A stretch of DNA of 64,000 bases from Rhizomicrobium sp. (GCA_037200045.1 JBBCHM010000001.1:2542001-2606000), one strand, 5' to 3'. Counted from the first letter of the stretch, positions 36,468 to 46,146 are shown. The notes: a model not told the origin generated them from the letters alone. A program made the numbers and translations.

Positions 36468-38144
36468 ATGGCAGAAGTTCAGCATGCGCAAATTAAAACC
36501 AAGCTGCTCGAACAGCTAGTCCCTCTTATTGACTTAGCAGATATCAGCAACAAGGCTCCAGCGGATCGAGAGGCTCATGCTCTATCTCGCGCGGTGGCGG
36601 CTGCGGCAATCAAAATCTCGGCCGAGGCAGACAATTCGATAGCGGCCGGTTCATTGGTCGATGGTGGAAAGGACAATGGCATTGACGCGATCTACTATGA
36701 CCAGCAAGCTAAGACGCTTTTTTTGGTTCAGTCTAAATGGAGTAACTCTCACGCCAGCGCAATCGAAAGCGGCGAAATTCTAAAATTTCTCCAGGGCGTA
36801 CAAGACTTAGTCTCACTGAAAAAGGATCGTTTTAACGAAAAAATTCAGAAACGATGGACCTTGATCGAAGACGCACTCAACAAGCTGACTAGCGTGCGGA
36901 TGGTGGTCGCCTATCCGGGTTCGGGAAAGGTCGATGCTGACATCCAAAGCAAGATCGACGATTTCGTTCGAAGCCAAAACGATACATCTGATCTTTTCTT
37001 TTTCTCGGCTCTCACACAACGTGAATTGTTTCAGCATTTTGTTCAGGAGGCCGCGCCGCCTCAGATCAATCTAACAATTCGCCTTGCACATTATGGCCTA
37101 GTTGAAAGCCCACTCCGCGCTGTTTACGGCCAGGTTTCCGCAATTGACGTGGCTCAGTGGTATAGAGCGCATGGGAACAATTTGTTTGCGGGAAATATTC
37201 GAAACTTTCTTGGTTCCTCTGAGGTCAATGCTGCTATTGCCGAAACGCTAAAGTCCGAAGCCGAGAACTTCTGGTATTATAATAACGGAATTACGATCAT
37301 CGCAGAGGATCTCAAGCGTCAACCCATAGGCGGTAATGATCGAAGCGTCGGAGTTTTTGAATGTAAGAACATCACGGTCGTCAATGGCGCGCAGACCGTC
37401 GGAACCATTGGCCGAACATTAATTGATGATTCTTCCGGATCATTCTTGCAGGCTCGATTGATAGTTGTGGACGATCCGGAATCCTCGCTGGGCAAGAGGA
37501 TCACGCGCGCATCCAATACTCAGAATAAGATTGATGCACGAAATTTTGTGGCCTTGGATTCGGAGCAAGAGCGGATTCGTACTGAGTTGCTAATCGAAAA
37601 GGTTAGCTATGAATACCGAGAAGGAGAGCCACTGGAGTCGACGGCCGACGGTTTTGAATTCATCGAAGCTGTAACAACTCTTGCATGCGCTGGTGGCGAT
37701 ATGTCTTACGTTGCGTTGGCAAAGGGCTATGTTGGTGGCTTATATGCTGACATTACCGCAGCGCCATACAAAGCATTGTTCAACTCTTCAACCTCGTCGA
37801 GATATCTGTGGAGCGTCGTTAAGCTTGCTCGTCGTGTTGATAAAGCGATTCGTACTGCACCTGATCAATCCCCAACTGCGCGGGGAATAATTGTTCATGG
37901 CAACCGATTTGTCATGCACTGTATATTGCGGCGGTTGAGTCTCAACGGGGACTTGGCCCATGGTGATGCAATCTCGAACGAGGCCGTTGATGAGGCGGTG
38001 AACCACGTTCTTATTGGCGTTGGAAACGTCGTTAAAGAGAACTACGCGGACGCGTACCTAGCGCCGCTTTTCAAAAATGTCGGCAAGTGTTCCGATATTC
38101 GCGCCAAGTACGAGGGCGTTGGCGTTCAGCTCAGCCTCATTTGA
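36468..38144 (+). CDS. AIPR-family (abortive infection) protein with N-terminal nuclease-like motif
   Basis: A 558-residue protein of the AIPR (abortive infection phage resistance) family, following the methyltransferase by 13 bp. Seen: a PD-(D/E)xK-like signature at the N-terminus (GIDAIYYD with Asp73, then FLVQSKW with Gln88-x-Lys90), the family hallmark FWYYNNGITIIAEDL, NGAQTVGTIGRTL, and TRASNTQNKIDARNFVALD. Codon choice and base composition are visibly more AT-rich than the flanking genes, a sign of transfer. It probably degrades nucleic acid on infection; the trigger is unknown. Confidence 0.82.
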   Translation: MAEVQHAQIKTKLLEQLVPLIDLADISNKAPADREAHALSRAVAAAAIKISAEADNSIAAGSLVDGGKDNGIDAIYYDQQAKTLFLVQSKWSNSHASAIESGEILKFLQGVQDLVSLKKDRFNEKIQKRWTLIEDALNKLTSVRMVVAYPGSGKVDADIQSKIDDFVRSQNDTSDLFFFSALTQRELFQHFVQEAAPPQINLTIRLAHYGLVESPLRAVYGQVSAIDVAQWYRAHGNNLFAGNIRNFLGSSEVNAAIAETLKSEAENFWYYNNGITIIAEDLKRQPIGGNDRSVGVFECKNITVVNGAQTVGTIGRTLIDDSSGSFLQARLIVVDDPESSLGKRITRASNTQNKIDARNFVALDSEQERIRTELLIEKVSYEYREGEPLESTADGFEFIEAVTTLACAGGDMSYVALAKGYVGGLYADITAAPYKALFNSSTSSRYLWSVVKLARRVDKAIRTAPDQSPTARGIIVHGNRFVMHCILRRLSLNGDLAHGDAISNEAVDEAVNHVLIGVGNVVKENYADAYLAPLFKNVGKCSDIRAKYEGVGVQLSLI

Positions 38145-38166
38145 CTCTTGCTGTGCGAGTGGACGC

Positions 38167-40677
38167 CTACCGGCTCCTACTCCCAAACGTCTTCGGCACG
38201 CCCGGCCTTGTGGCCCGCTTCATCCTCGCGCCGCGGCTGGTTTTCTGATGTTTTGGCCCGCGCTGCGCGCCGCCCGCGTCTTCGCCGTCCCCCGCGCCAT
38301 CCCGCACCGCCTTGAGGAAGGCGTCGTCCACCGCGCGGTCGACTTCGCTCTGCCTTGCGAAGGGATCGTCGGCGACGGCCAGTTCCACCGCCGTCAGGCG
38401 CTTGAGTTCGTCGCGCAGGCGGGCGGCTTCCTCGAACTCCAGGTCGGCGGCGGCTTCCTTCATCCGCTTCTCCAAATCGGCGATCGTCGCCTTGATGTTG
38501 TGGCCGACGAATTCGCGGCCCTCTTCGCCCACGCCGGCGTCCACCATCACATGGTCGCGCTCGTACATGCTGCCCATGATGTCGGCGATGTTCTTCTTCA
38601 CGCTCGCCGGCGTGATGCCGTGCGCGGTGTTGTAGGCGCGCTGCTTCTCGCGGCGCCGGCTCGTCTCGGCCATGGCGCGCTCCATCGAGCCCGTCACATG
38701 ATCCGCATACAGAATGACCTTGCCGTCCACGTTGCGCGCGGCGCGGCCGATGGTCTGGATCAGCGAGGTCTCGCTGCGCAGGAAGCCCTCCTTGTCGGCG
38801 TCCAGGATCGCGACCAGGGCACATTCGGGAATGTCGAGGCCCTCGCGCAACAGGTTGATGCCGATCAGCACGTCGAAGGCGCCGAGCCGCAGGTCGCGGA
38901 TGATCTCGATGCGCTCCAAGGTTTCCACGTCGGAGTGCATGTAGCGCACGCGGATGCCCTGCTCGTGCATGTATTCGGTCAAATCCTCCGCCATCTTCTT
39001 GGTCAGCGTGGTGACCAAAGCGCGGAAGCCCTTCTTGGCGATGTCGCGGCATTCGGCGATCAAATCGTCCACCTGGTGCTCGACCGGGCGGATCTCGACC
39101 GGCGGATCGATCAGGCCGGTCGGCCGGATCACCTGCTCGGTGAAGACGCCGCCGGTGCGCTCCATCTCCCACGGGCCGGGCGTGGCGCTGACATAGACGG
39201 TGGCGGGGCGCATCGCGTCCCATTCCTCGAATTTCAGCGGCCGGTTGTCGATGCAGGAGGGCAGGCGGAAGCCGAATTCGGCCAGCGTGTATTTGCGGCG
39301 GTAGTCGCCTTTGTACATCGCGCCGATCTGCGGCACCGTCACGTGGCTCTCGTCACAGAACACCAGCGCGTTGTCGGGGATGTATTCGAACAGCGTCGGC
39401 GGCGGCTCGCCGGGCTTGCGTCCCGTCAGCCAGCGCGAATAGTTCTCGATGCCGGCGCAACTGCCGGTCGCCTCGATCATCTCGATGTCGAAATTGGTGC
39501 GCTGTTCCAGGCGCTGGGCTTCCAGCAGCTTGCCTTGCTCGCGGAATTCCGCGAGGCGGGTGATCAGCTCGGCCTTGATGCCCTTGAGGGCCTGCTGCAG
39601 CGTCGGGCGCGGCGTGACGTAGTGCGAATTGGCGTAGATCTTGATCGTGTCGAGGCTGCCGGCGGGGCGGCCCGTGAGCGGATCGAATTCGGTGATCGAG
39701 TCCACCACATCGCCGAACAGCTCGACGCGCCAGGCGCGGTCTTCGTAATGCGCCGGGAAGATGTCCACCGTGTCGCCGCGCACGCGGAAGGCGCCGCGCG
39801 TGAAATTGTTGTCGTTGCGCCGGTATTGCAGGGCGCTGAGCTGCTGCTGCATCTCCATGCGGTCGAGCTTCTTGCCGCGCGCGATGGTGACGGCGGTGCC
39901 CGAATAGGTCTCCACCGCGCCGATGCCGTAGATGCAGGAGACCGAGGCGACGATGATCACATCGTCGCGTTCCAGGATCGCGCGCGTCGCCGAATGGCGC
40001 ATGCGGTCGATCTCCTCGTTCACGCTCGAATCTTTTTCGATATAGGTGTCGGTGCGCGGGATATAGGCTTCCGGCTGGTAGTAGTCGTAATACGAGACGA
40101 AATACTCCACCGCGTTGTTGGGGAAGAAGCTCTTGAACTCGCTGTAGAGCTGGGCGGCCAGCGTCTTGTTCGGCGCGAGGATGAGGGCGGGGCGCTGCAC
40201 CGCCTCGATCACTTTGGCCATGGTGAAGGTCTTGCCCGATCCGGTGACGCCGAGCAGCACCTGGTCGCGCTCGCCAATGACGCCGTGATTGACGACGCCG
40301 CTGTCGTCTTGTGGGCGCGCGCCCTCGCCGGTGCCGAGGCCCTCGCCCTTGAGGCCGGCGACGAGATCGCCGATGGCGGTCGGCTGGTCGCCGGCCGGGG
40401 TGTATTCGCTGACCAGCTTGAACAGCTTGCCGCCTTCGGATTTTTCCGGGCGGGCGGGGCGATGGGGCACGAATCCGGCGAGTTCGGCGCCGGAGGAACC
40501 GTGCAGCGGCAGGTTGCCGATGGGCGGCGGCGCTGGATCGTACGCATCGCCCGCCGGCACGAGATTGAGCGGGACCGCCTCCACCGCGCCGCGGAACTTG
40601 GCCGCCGCTTCGCTCACGCCCTTGGGGGAGCGTGCCTTGCCGCGGGTGCGCGGAACCATGCCGTTGTTGTGCGCCAT
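38167..40677 (-). CDS. uvrB: UvrABC excinuclease subunit B with N-terminal extension and insertion
   Basis: An 836-residue UvrB, the DNA damage-verifying helicase-like subunit of nucleotide excision repair; usual length is about 670. The helicase core is complete: [20 protein letters not shown], the beta-hairpin [54 protein letters not shown], and a C-terminal UvrC-binding coiled coil ([20 protein letters not shown]). Extra sequence: about 60-70 residues before the core, an insertion of about 22 residues ([15 protein letters not shown] onward) just before Walker A, and a basic C-terminal tail. An alternative ATG is at 40698. Confidence 0.93.
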   Translation of the reverse strand: MAHNNGMVPRTRGKARSPKGVSEAAAKFRGAVEAVPLNLVPAGDAYDPAPPPIGNLPLHGSSGAELAGFVPHRPARPEKSEGGKLFKLVSEYTPAGDQPTAIGDLVAGLKGEGLGTGEGARPQDDSGVVNHGVIGERDQVLLGVTGSGKTFTMAKVIEAVQRPALILAPNKTLAAQLYSEFKSFFPNNAVEYFVSYYDYYQPEAYIPRTDTYIEKDSSVNEEIDRMRHSATRAILERDDVIIVASVSCIYGIGAVETYSGTAVTIARGKKLDRMEMQQQLSALQYRRNDNNFTRGAFRVRGDTVDIFPAHYEDRAWRVELFGDVVDSITEFDPLTGRPAGSLDTIKIYANSHYVTPRPTLQQALKGIKAELITRLAEFREQGKLLEAQRLEQRTNFDIEMIEATGSCAGIENYSRWLTGRKPGEPPPTLFEYIPDNALVFCDESHVTVPQIGAMYKGDYRRKYTLAEFGFRLPSCIDNRPLKFEEWDAMRPATVYVSATPGPWEMERTGGVFTEQVIRPTGLIDPPVEIRPVEHQVDDLIAECRDIAKKGFRALVTTLTKKMAEDLTEYMHEQGIRVRYMHSDVETLERIEIIRDLRLGAFDVLIGINLLREGLDIPECALVAILDADKEGFLRSETSLIQTIGRAARNVDGKVILYADHVTGSMERAMAETSRRREKQRAYNTAHGITPASVKKNIADIMGSMYERDHVMVDAGVGEEGREFVGHNIKATIADLEKRMKEAAADLEFEEAARLRDELKRLTAVELAVADDPFARQSEVDRAVDDAFLKAVRDGAGDGEDAGGAQRGPKHQKTSRGARMKRATRPGVPKTFGSRSR

Positions 40678-40741
40678 GCCGCCAATATAAGCGGCCATGG
40701 CCGTCTTTGCAGCCCGGCACCTGCCGCCTGCCGACAGAAAG

Positions 40742-40792
40742 ATGCACTGCAAGACGACACATGCTATCGTGGCCGCCGAGGAATTTGCATGA
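40742..40792 (+). other. Possible 16-codon leader ORF overlapping the radical SAM start
   Basis: ATG at 40742 opens a 16-residue frame ([16 protein letters not shown]) whose TGA overlaps the radical SAM ATG (ATGA). Only a weak ribosome site precedes it. It could couple translation or be chance; it is too short for a typical peptide precursor. Confidence 0.25.
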
Positions 40793-42585
40793 CCGCCGCC
40801 CAGACGGACGTGTGCTTCGTTGTGCCGGATTTCTCCTCGGTGCAGCACACGCCGATCGGCGTCTCGGTGCTGACGGCGGCCTGCCGGGCCCAGGGGCTCA
40901 CGGTCGGCACGGTCTACGCCAATCTCCTCCTGGCCGCGCGCGTCGGTTACGACCTCTATGAGGAAATCTGCGCCATCCTGCCGACGAAGCAGACCGGCGA
41001 ATACGTCTTCAAGCCCTTCGCCTATCCGCCCGAGGTCCTCGCGACAATTCCGGACGGCGACCTGCCGTTGCGCTCGCGCGAACTCGTTGCCGCGATGGAA
41101 CCGGCGATCGCCGCGCATCTGAACGAGGTCGTGGCCGCCATCGCGGCGCGCCGCCCCCGCATCGTCGCGCTCACCAGCACCTTCCAGCAGAACATGAGCG
41201 CCTTCGCGATCGCGCGGCGCGTGCGCGCCGCGCTGCCCGACGCGCTGATCGTGATCGGCGGCGCGAATGTCGCGGGCGTGATGGCGACCGGCCTTGCTCG
41301 CGTGTTCGACTGCGTGGATTATTTCTTCGACGGCGAAGGCGACATCGTCTTTCCGGCGTTCTGCGAGGACCATCTGCGCCGCGGCGTGCGGCCGGCGGCG
41401 CGCATCGTCGCCTGTGAGCCCGTCTCGGACATGGCGGCGTCCCCCGCCGCGGACGAATCCGATTTCGTGGCGGCCCTGCGCGAACTCCAGGACGCCGGCC
41501 GGCTGCCGGCCACGTTGCCGCACTACGCCGACTACGAATCCTCGCGCGGCTGCTGGTGGGGCGTCAAGAACCACTGCACCTTCTGCGGCCTCAACGCCAA
41601 GGGCATGGCGTTCCGCGAAAAAAGCGCCGACCGTGTCGTCGACGAGATCGCCGAGGTCGCGGCGCGGTGGCCGGGGCGGGTGGTCCGCACCGTCGACAAC
41701 ATCATGCCGACCAGCTTTTTCGAGAACGTCCTGCCGCGCCTGGCCGCCAAGGCGCATCGCCCGGAGCTGTTCTACGAGGTCAAGGCGAATCTCAAGGAGG
41801 CGCAGATCGCCCAGATGCGGCGCGCCGGCATCGCCTCGATCCAGCCGGGAATCGAATCCCTCTCGACCCCGGTGCTCAAGCTGATGCGCAAGGGCGTTTC
41901 GGCGCACCAGAACATCACCCTGCTGCGTCTCTGCGAGACTTACGGGATGCGGGTCGGCTGGAACCTGATCTACGGTTTTCCCGGCGAGAAGCTCGAACAC
42001 TATCGCGAGTCCCTGGCGCTCATGCCGCTGATCGCGCATCTGCGCCCGCCGGACGGATTTTCGCGCATCATGCTCGATCGCTTCAGCCCCTATCACAGCG
42101 ACGGCGAAAGCTTCGGCATCGCCGGATCGGTGCCGTTCGAAAGCTATTACGGTCTCTACCCGCCGGACGCGCCGCTCGACGACATCGCCTATCATTTCTG
42201 GGGCCGCTATACGACGCCGCTGCTCGACGACGCGCCGTTGCGCGCCGAACTGGCCGCCGCGGTGGACCGCTGGCACAGCCTGTGGCGGGGCGGCGCCAGG
42301 CCCCGGCTCCGCATGATGCGGACCGGGGGCGGCAAGCTGATCGTGGCGGACACCCGCGGCTTCTCCCTGCCGTCGGTGACGCCGCTTGCCGATGGCGCCG
42401 GCGAGGCGCTCGTCTTTTTCGAGCGTCCGCGGCGGCCCGGCGAGCTGTCGGACGCCGCCGCCGCCCATGTCGAAGAGCTCCTTGCGCACCGCTTCGTCGT
42501 CGCGCATGAGGGGCTGCTGCTCAGCGTCGTCGTGCGCGAGCCGACAAATGACGTTCAGCCGGTTGCGGCGCTCGCCACGGCGTGA
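40789..42585 (+). CDS. B12-binding-type radical SAM protein, RiPP-maturation family
   Basis: A 598-residue radical SAM enzyme. The N-terminal third has a cobalamin-binding-like Rossmann layout ([30 protein letters not shown]); the cluster motif is [20 protein letters not shown], i.e. C255-x7-C263-x2-C266, with GMAFREKS, which is the hallmark of the ribosomal-peptide maturation radical SAM family (rSAM_ocin_1). [20 protein letters not shown] and [10 protein letters not shown] are also typical. Such enzymes modify a short precursor peptide, but no precursor, protease or exporter gene is visible nearby. The ATG at 40789 follows GAGGAA. It is divergent from uvrB. Confidence 0.85.
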   Translation: MTAAQTDVCFVVPDFSSVQHTPIGVSVLTAACRAQGLTVGTVYANLLLAARVGYDLYEEICAILPTKQTGEYVFKPFAYPPEVLATIPDGDLPLRSRELVAAMEPAIAAHLNEVVAAIAARRPRIVALTSTFQQNMSAFAIARRVRAALPDALIVIGGANVAGVMATGLARVFDCVDYFFDGEGDIVFPAFCEDHLRRGVRPAARIVACEPVSDMAASPAADESDFVAALRELQDAGRLPATLPHYADYESSRGCWWGVKNHCTFCGLNAKGMAFREKSADRVVDEIAEVAARWPGRVVRTVDNIMPTSFFENVLPRLAAKAHRPELFYEVKANLKEAQIAQMRRAGIASIQPGIESLSTPVLKLMRKGVSAHQNITLLRLCETYGMRVGWNLIYGFPGEKLEHYRESLALMPLIAHLRPPDGFSRIMLDRFSPYHSDGESFGIAGSVPFESYYGLYPPDAPLDDIAYHFWGRYTTPLLDDAPLRAELAAAVDRWHSLWRGGARPRLRMMRTGGGKLIVADTRGFSLPSVTPLADGAGEALVFFERPRRPGELSDAAAAHVEELLAHRFVVAHEGLLLSVVVREPTNDVQPVAALATA

Positions 42586-42665
42586 TCCGGTTCGCCAAAG
42601 AAAACGCCTTCCCGCCGACTTTGAAATTCAGGCACAATGCCCGCGGATTCGGAGCGAACGACACC

Positions 42666-43220
42666 ATGCACCAGCGCAGATTCATCGAAGCCGCTCTCGA
42701 AGGCGTGCTGTTCAATTCCCGCTGGCTGATGGCGCCGGCCTATGTCGGGCTCGTCGTCTCGCTCGCCATGCTGCTCGTCACCTTCGTCCGCGAATTGATC
42801 GAGGCGCTGCCGCTCGTGCTGCACATGACGAACGAGGAGATCATTCTCCTGGTGCTGTCGCTGATCGATCTGTCGCTGGCGATGAACCTCGTCCTGATCG
42901 TGGTGTTCTCCGGCTACGAGAATTTCGTCTCCAAGATCGACACCGGCGGCAGCGAGGACCGGCCGGACTGGATGGGCACGCTCGATTTCTCCGGCCTCAA
43001 GATGAAGCTGATCGGCTCGATCGTGGCGATCAGCGCGATCTCGCTGCTGCGCGCCTTCATGACGGTGAGCGACTTCACCCAGCCGGTCGACGCCGCGCGG
43101 CTGGGCTGGATGATCGGCCTGCACATGACCTTCATCGTCTCGGGCCTTTTGTTCGCCATGATGGACTGGGTCGCCTCGCAGATCGGCGAGAAGGGCAAGC
43201 TCGAGAGTCCGCACGACTGA
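42666..43220 (+). CDS. YqhA/TIGR00645-family membrane protein
   Basis: A 184-residue membrane protein of the YqhA family, unknown function. Seen: FIEAALEGVLFNSRWLMAPA, four hydrophobic helices, IDLSLAMNLVLIVVFSGYENF, DFSGLKMKLIGSIVAIS and a final helix LHMTFIVSGLLFAMMDW. I chose the ATG at 42666, where family similarity begins; a GTG at 42582 that overlaps the radical SAM stop is possible and would couple the two genes. Confidence 0.85.
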   Translation: MHQRRFIEAALEGVLFNSRWLMAPAYVGLVVSLAMLLVTFVRELIEALPLVLHMTNEEIILLVLSLIDLSLAMNLVLIVVFSGYENFVSKIDTGGSEDRPDWMGTLDFSGLKMKLIGSIVAISAISLLRAFMTVSDFTQPVDAARLGWMIGLHMTFIVSGLLFAMMDWVASQIGEKGKLESPHD

Positions 43221-43224
43221 AGGA

Positions 43225-43929
43225 TCATGCCATGGCTGGTTCGAAGGCCGGGTAGTATTGCCCCATCATCCGCCCGCTATAGGCGACAAGGTTGTCGTGG
43301 CCGCTGGCCGCGTCGCGCACGCCCGACGTGAAGAACGGCGTCAGGATGGCGGCGAGCATGGCGAAGGCGGTGGCGTCGGCGCCGCAGGGATCGTCGCCCA
43401 TGAGGTAGCGCTTGGTGCCCAGAAGCACCGAGAGGCTCTTCAGGCTGCGCGCCGCCAGCCAGACGATCTCGTCGGGCCCGTGCCGTCCCAGCCCATGGCC
43501 ATGCAGAGTGGCGCGCACCTGGGCGCGGGCGGCGGCCCGCGCGCCGTCCGGCGCGCCGTCGAAGAAATGCGCCGGCCCCTTGGCGAAATTGGCGTCGTCG
43601 ATCCAGCGCGCATGCACCAGCGCGAAGTAAAGGTGGTTCTCCAGCATCCGCTCCACGGCCCAGGCTTCCGCCTTCTGTTCATCCGTCAGCGCGCGATCGA
43701 AATCGGCGCCGTGCGCCTCTTCGAGATGGTGCCGGATGAAGGTCGAATCCGCGATCACCACGCCGTCATCGGCGATGAACGGCACCTTCCCGGTGGGCGA
43801 TTGGGGCGGCGCGCCGCGCTCGCGCCGGTAAGGGATGGCGGCCATCCGAAGCTGCACCTCCGTCTTCATCACGAAAGGGCTGGGGTCGGGAAGGCCGAAG
43901 GCCGGGCCGAAGCCGTACAGGGTGATCAT
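43225..43929 (-). CDS. Glutathione S-transferase-like protein
   Basis: A 234-residue GST-fold protein. The N-terminal thioredoxin-like domain (YGFGPAFGLPDPSPFVMKTE, then KVPFIADDGVVIADSTFI) and the helical C-terminus (YLMGDDPCGADATAFAMLAA) match the Fax-like/metaxin-type GSTs rather than classical detoxifying enzymes. A GGAGG site precedes the ATG at 43929. It is divergent from a thioesterase gene across a palindromic operator. Confidence 0.82.
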   Translation of the reverse strand: MITLYGFGPAFGLPDPSPFVMKTEVQLRMAAIPYRRERGAPPQSPTGKVPFIADDGVVIADSTFIRHHLEEAHGADFDRALTDEQKAEAWAVERMLENHLYFALVHARWIDDANFAKGPAHFFDGAPDGARAAARAQVRATLHGHGLGRHGPDEIVWLAARSLKSLSVLLGTKRYLMGDDPCGADATAFAMLAAILTPFFTSGVRDAASGHDNLVAYSGRMMGQYYPAFEPAMA

Positions 43930-43974
43930 CGCGGGGCGCCCTCCAAGGTGCGGGCTTTTCTTATCCGCCGCCTC

Positions 43975-43992
43975 CTGACAACATGCTGTCAG
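43975..43992. promoter_or_regulatory. Palindromic operator between GST and thioesterase/WYL genes
   Basis: CTGACA (43975-43980), ACATGC, TGTCAG (43987-43992): a perfect inverted repeat in the divergent intergenic region, followed by a partial copy CAGTCTGGCAG. The adjacent WYL-type regulator (44452-45183) is a natural candidate to bind it. Confidence 0.5.
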
Positions 43993-44034
43993 CAGTCTGG
44001 CAGCAGGATCGGGCGCCATAGAGGGACCTTCGCC

Positions 44035-44445
44035 ATGACTGGGAGCCTGTTCGACCGATTCCCGCTGCCCGCCTGCGCGCGGCTCCTGGGCTGGACGCTG
44101 CTCGATCACGATGCGGCGCGCGGCTGGATCAAGGTCGGGTTCGAGGGGCGGCCCGACTTCGCCAATTTCGCCGGCACGATCCAGGGCGGCTTCCTCACCG
44201 CCATGCTGGACGACACGATGGGCCCCGCGATCGTGCTCAAATCGGGCGGGCGGCTGAACGCGCCGACCATCGACCTGCATGTGCATTTCCTGGCTCCCGC
44301 CAAAGTGGGGCGGTTCGTGTGCGAGGCCGAGGTCGTCCAGCTCGGCCGGACCATCGCCTTCGTCGAAGGCCGCCTCCGCGACGCGTCGGGCACCGCGGTC
44401 GCGCGCGGCACGGCGAGCGGCCGCGTCGTCGCGCTGGCGGCGTAG
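44035..44445 (+). CDS. PaaI-type hotdog thioesterase
   Basis: A 136-residue hotdog-fold thioesterase that hydrolyses an acyl- or aryl-CoA. Seen: the catalytic-region motif GTIQGGFLTAMLDDTMGPA with its Asp, LHVHFLAPAKVGRFVCEAEV, and VVQLGRTIAFVEGRLRD. The ATG at 44035 begins the conserved content. A WYL regulator follows after 6 bp, so both probably belong to one transcript under the operator at 43975. Confidence 0.87.
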   Translation: MTGSLFDRFPLPACARLLGWTLLDHDAARGWIKVGFEGRPDFANFAGTIQGGFLTAMLDDTMGPAIVLKSGGRLNAPTIDLHVHFLAPAKVGRFVCEAEVVQLGRTIAFVEGRLRDASGTAVARGTASGRVVALAA

Positions 44446-44451
44446 CGCGTC

Positions 44452-45183
44452 ATGCGACGGGCGGAACGGCTTTTCCAGATCATCCAGATTCTGCGCCGCT
44501 CCAAGCGCCACCCGATCCGCGCCGGCGACATCGCGGAGGAGTTGGAGACCTCGCTGCGCACGGTCTATCGCGACATCGCCCAGCTTCTGGCGGAGCGCGT
44601 GCCGATCCGCGGCGAGGCCGGCATCGGCTATATCCTGGAAGACGGTTTCGACATGCCGCCGCTGATGCTGACGGCCGACGAGATCGAGGCCGCGATGCTC
44701 GGCGCCCAATGGGTGATGGGGCGCGGCGACGAGGGCCTGGTGCGCGCGGCGCGCGACCTCGTCGCCAAGATCGGCGCGGTGGTGCCGGCGCATCTGCGGC
44801 CTTTGGCGCTCGATTCCACGCTGCATTCGCCCAATTGGCGGCGCATCGAGACCGACGCGGTCGACATGGCGCGGGTGCGCGCCGCGATCCATGCCCAGAC
44901 CAAGATCCGCATCGCCTATGGCGACGAGCAGGGCCGCGAGACCGAACGCACGATCTGGCCGATCGCGGTCAGCTATTGGGATACGGTGCGCGTGGTGGTC
45001 GGCTGGTGCGAATTGCGCAAGGCCTTCCGCAGCTTTCGCACCGACCGGTTGCGCGCCGCCGATTTCACCGCCGAGCGCTATCCGATCCCGCGCACGCGGC
45101 TGACGGCGCAATGGAAGAAGGAGATGAACGAGCAGGTCGAGCGCGGCGACTACGAGAAGCGCCGCGCGGCGCGGCGCACCTGA
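44452..45183 (+). CDS. HTH/WYL-domain transcriptional regulator (YafY type)
   Basis: A 243-residue regulator with an N-terminal winged helix (RAERLFQIIQILRRSKRHPI, RAGDIAEELETSLRTVYRDI) and a WYL domain (TKIRIAYGDEQGRETERTIW, DTVRVVVGWCELRKAFRSF). WYL domains bind small ligands or nucleic acid signals. It follows the thioesterase by 6 bp and probably autoregulates through the palindrome at 43975 (inference). Its stop abuts the end of a small convergent gene. Confidence 0.9.
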   Translation: MRRAERLFQIIQILRRSKRHPIRAGDIAEELETSLRTVYRDIAQLLAERVPIRGEAGIGYILEDGFDMPPLMLTADEIEAAMLGAQWVMGRGDEGLVRAARDLVAKIGAVVPAHLRPLALDSTLHSPNWRRIETDAVDMARVRAAIHAQTKIRIAYGDEQGRETERTIWPIAVSYWDTVRVVVGWCELRKAFRSFRTDRLRAADFTAERYPIPRTRLTAQWKKEMNEQVERGDYEKRRAARRT

Positions 45184-45402
45184 TCAGGCATGCGGTCCCG
45201 TGAGGAGCCGCAGCGCCGCGACCGCGATCCACAGGGCGCCGACGAATTGCAGCAGCGCCGGATGCGGCAGCCAGTCCGGGCGGGCGGCGACACGGCGTCC
45301 TTGCAAGCCCGCCTCGCGCATGCCGTTCCGCTCCACGGCGCCGGATCGGTTCCGGCGCACCGGCGAAAGCAACGCAAGCCAAGCCGCAAGGTTCCGGCGC
45401 AT
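45184..45402 (-). CDS. Possible small membrane protein
   Basis: A proposed 72-residue protein: basic N-terminus with a hydrophobic patch (NLAAWLALLSPV) and a C-terminal membrane helix (LLQFVGALWIAVAALRLL). A GAGGAA ribosome site stands 6 bp before the ATG at 45402. Its stop abuts the WYL stop. Not recognised; composition alone supports it. Confidence 0.4.
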   Translation of the reverse strand: MRRNLAAWLALLSPVRRNRSGAVERNGMREAGLQGRRVAARPDWLPHPALLQFVGALWIAVAALRLLTGPHA

Positions 45403-45640
45403 GTCATTCCTCATCCGATGAACGATGTCGCAAAGGTGTTGATGATCCGTTGCCGGCGGACGGACATTCCCGGTACGGACGACAAGCGCAAGCGCCATCT
45501 ACCCAGATCGGGTACTCCGGCCGTGGACGGCCGCCGCCAACTGTTGGTAGGCGATGTCCACAGGTCTTCCAGTTGTGATTGCGCCAGGGGACAGGGCTGG
45601 CGCCGGATCGACGGGGCGTCGCAGCCGACGGGGTTGGCAC

Positions 45641-46060
45641 ATGTCGAATACGGACGAGGCCCGCATCGCCGGGCGGCTTTCGGTTGCCTATATGATGACA
45701 CTCGCCAGCGAGGTTTTGCGGCGTTTTCCGGTCGATATGCTTGATCTTCTGCTGATCACGACGATCGCGAATTTCAACCAGATGGCCGAGGCGGGGACGG
45801 AACGCCGCCACGCGCCGGAGCCTGTCGGCATCAGCCGCAACGCGGTCAGCCGCGCGATCAACGTGCCGCTCGAAACCGTGCGCCGGCGCATCGCGGGGCT
45901 GATCGACCGGAAGATCCTGGTCGAACGGCCCGATGGGATCGTGTTCACGCCCGACAATCCGATCGGCCTGGGCAACAACGCCGATCTGTCGGCGCTCAAC
46001 CTCGACCTGCTGCGCCGGCTCTTCCGTGGCCTCAAGGCCGAGGGAATCGATCTGGACTAG
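45641..46060 (+). CDS. Winged-helix protein, tandem paralogue 1
   Basis: A 139-residue protein with a predicted winged HTH (ISRNAVSRAINVPLETVRRR, then IAGLIDRKILVERPDGIVF). The first 50 residues are helical. It is a diverged paralogue of the next gene (46147-46686), sharing the N-R/M-x-x-x-R-A-x-x-x-P-x-E-T-V-R-R segment. A transcription regulator of unknown target. The ATG at 45641 is chosen because upstream in-frame sequence is low-complexity Arg/Gly. Confidence 0.65.
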   Translation: MSNTDEARIAGRLSVAYMMTLASEVLRRFPVDMLDLLLITTIANFNQMAEAGTERRHAPEPVGISRNAVSRAINVPLETVRRRIAGLIDRKILVERPDGIVFTPDNPIGLGNNADLSALNLDLLRRLFRGLKAEGIDLD

Positions 46061-46146
46061 ATCGCCGCCGCGCATCTTGCCAAAGTCGGTTCGCGCCGCG
46101 GGCGAGCGCGCGGCACCACGGCTCGCGTTCGGCTGGAGGCAGGGAC

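Noticed and set aside
38077..40788. Long plus-strand open frame running through uvrB into the radical SAM gene
   Set aside because: It is antisense to uvrB; only the part from 40789 matches a real family, so the upstream part was dropped.
40678..42507. Minus-strand extension of uvrB across the radical SAM gene
   Set aside because: No homology-like content and fully antisense to a well-supported gene; uvrB starts at 40677 or 40698.
43930..45111. Minus-strand extension of the first GST across the thioesterase and WYL genes
   Set aside because: The GST fold begins at 43929 with a good ribosome site; the rest is antisense.
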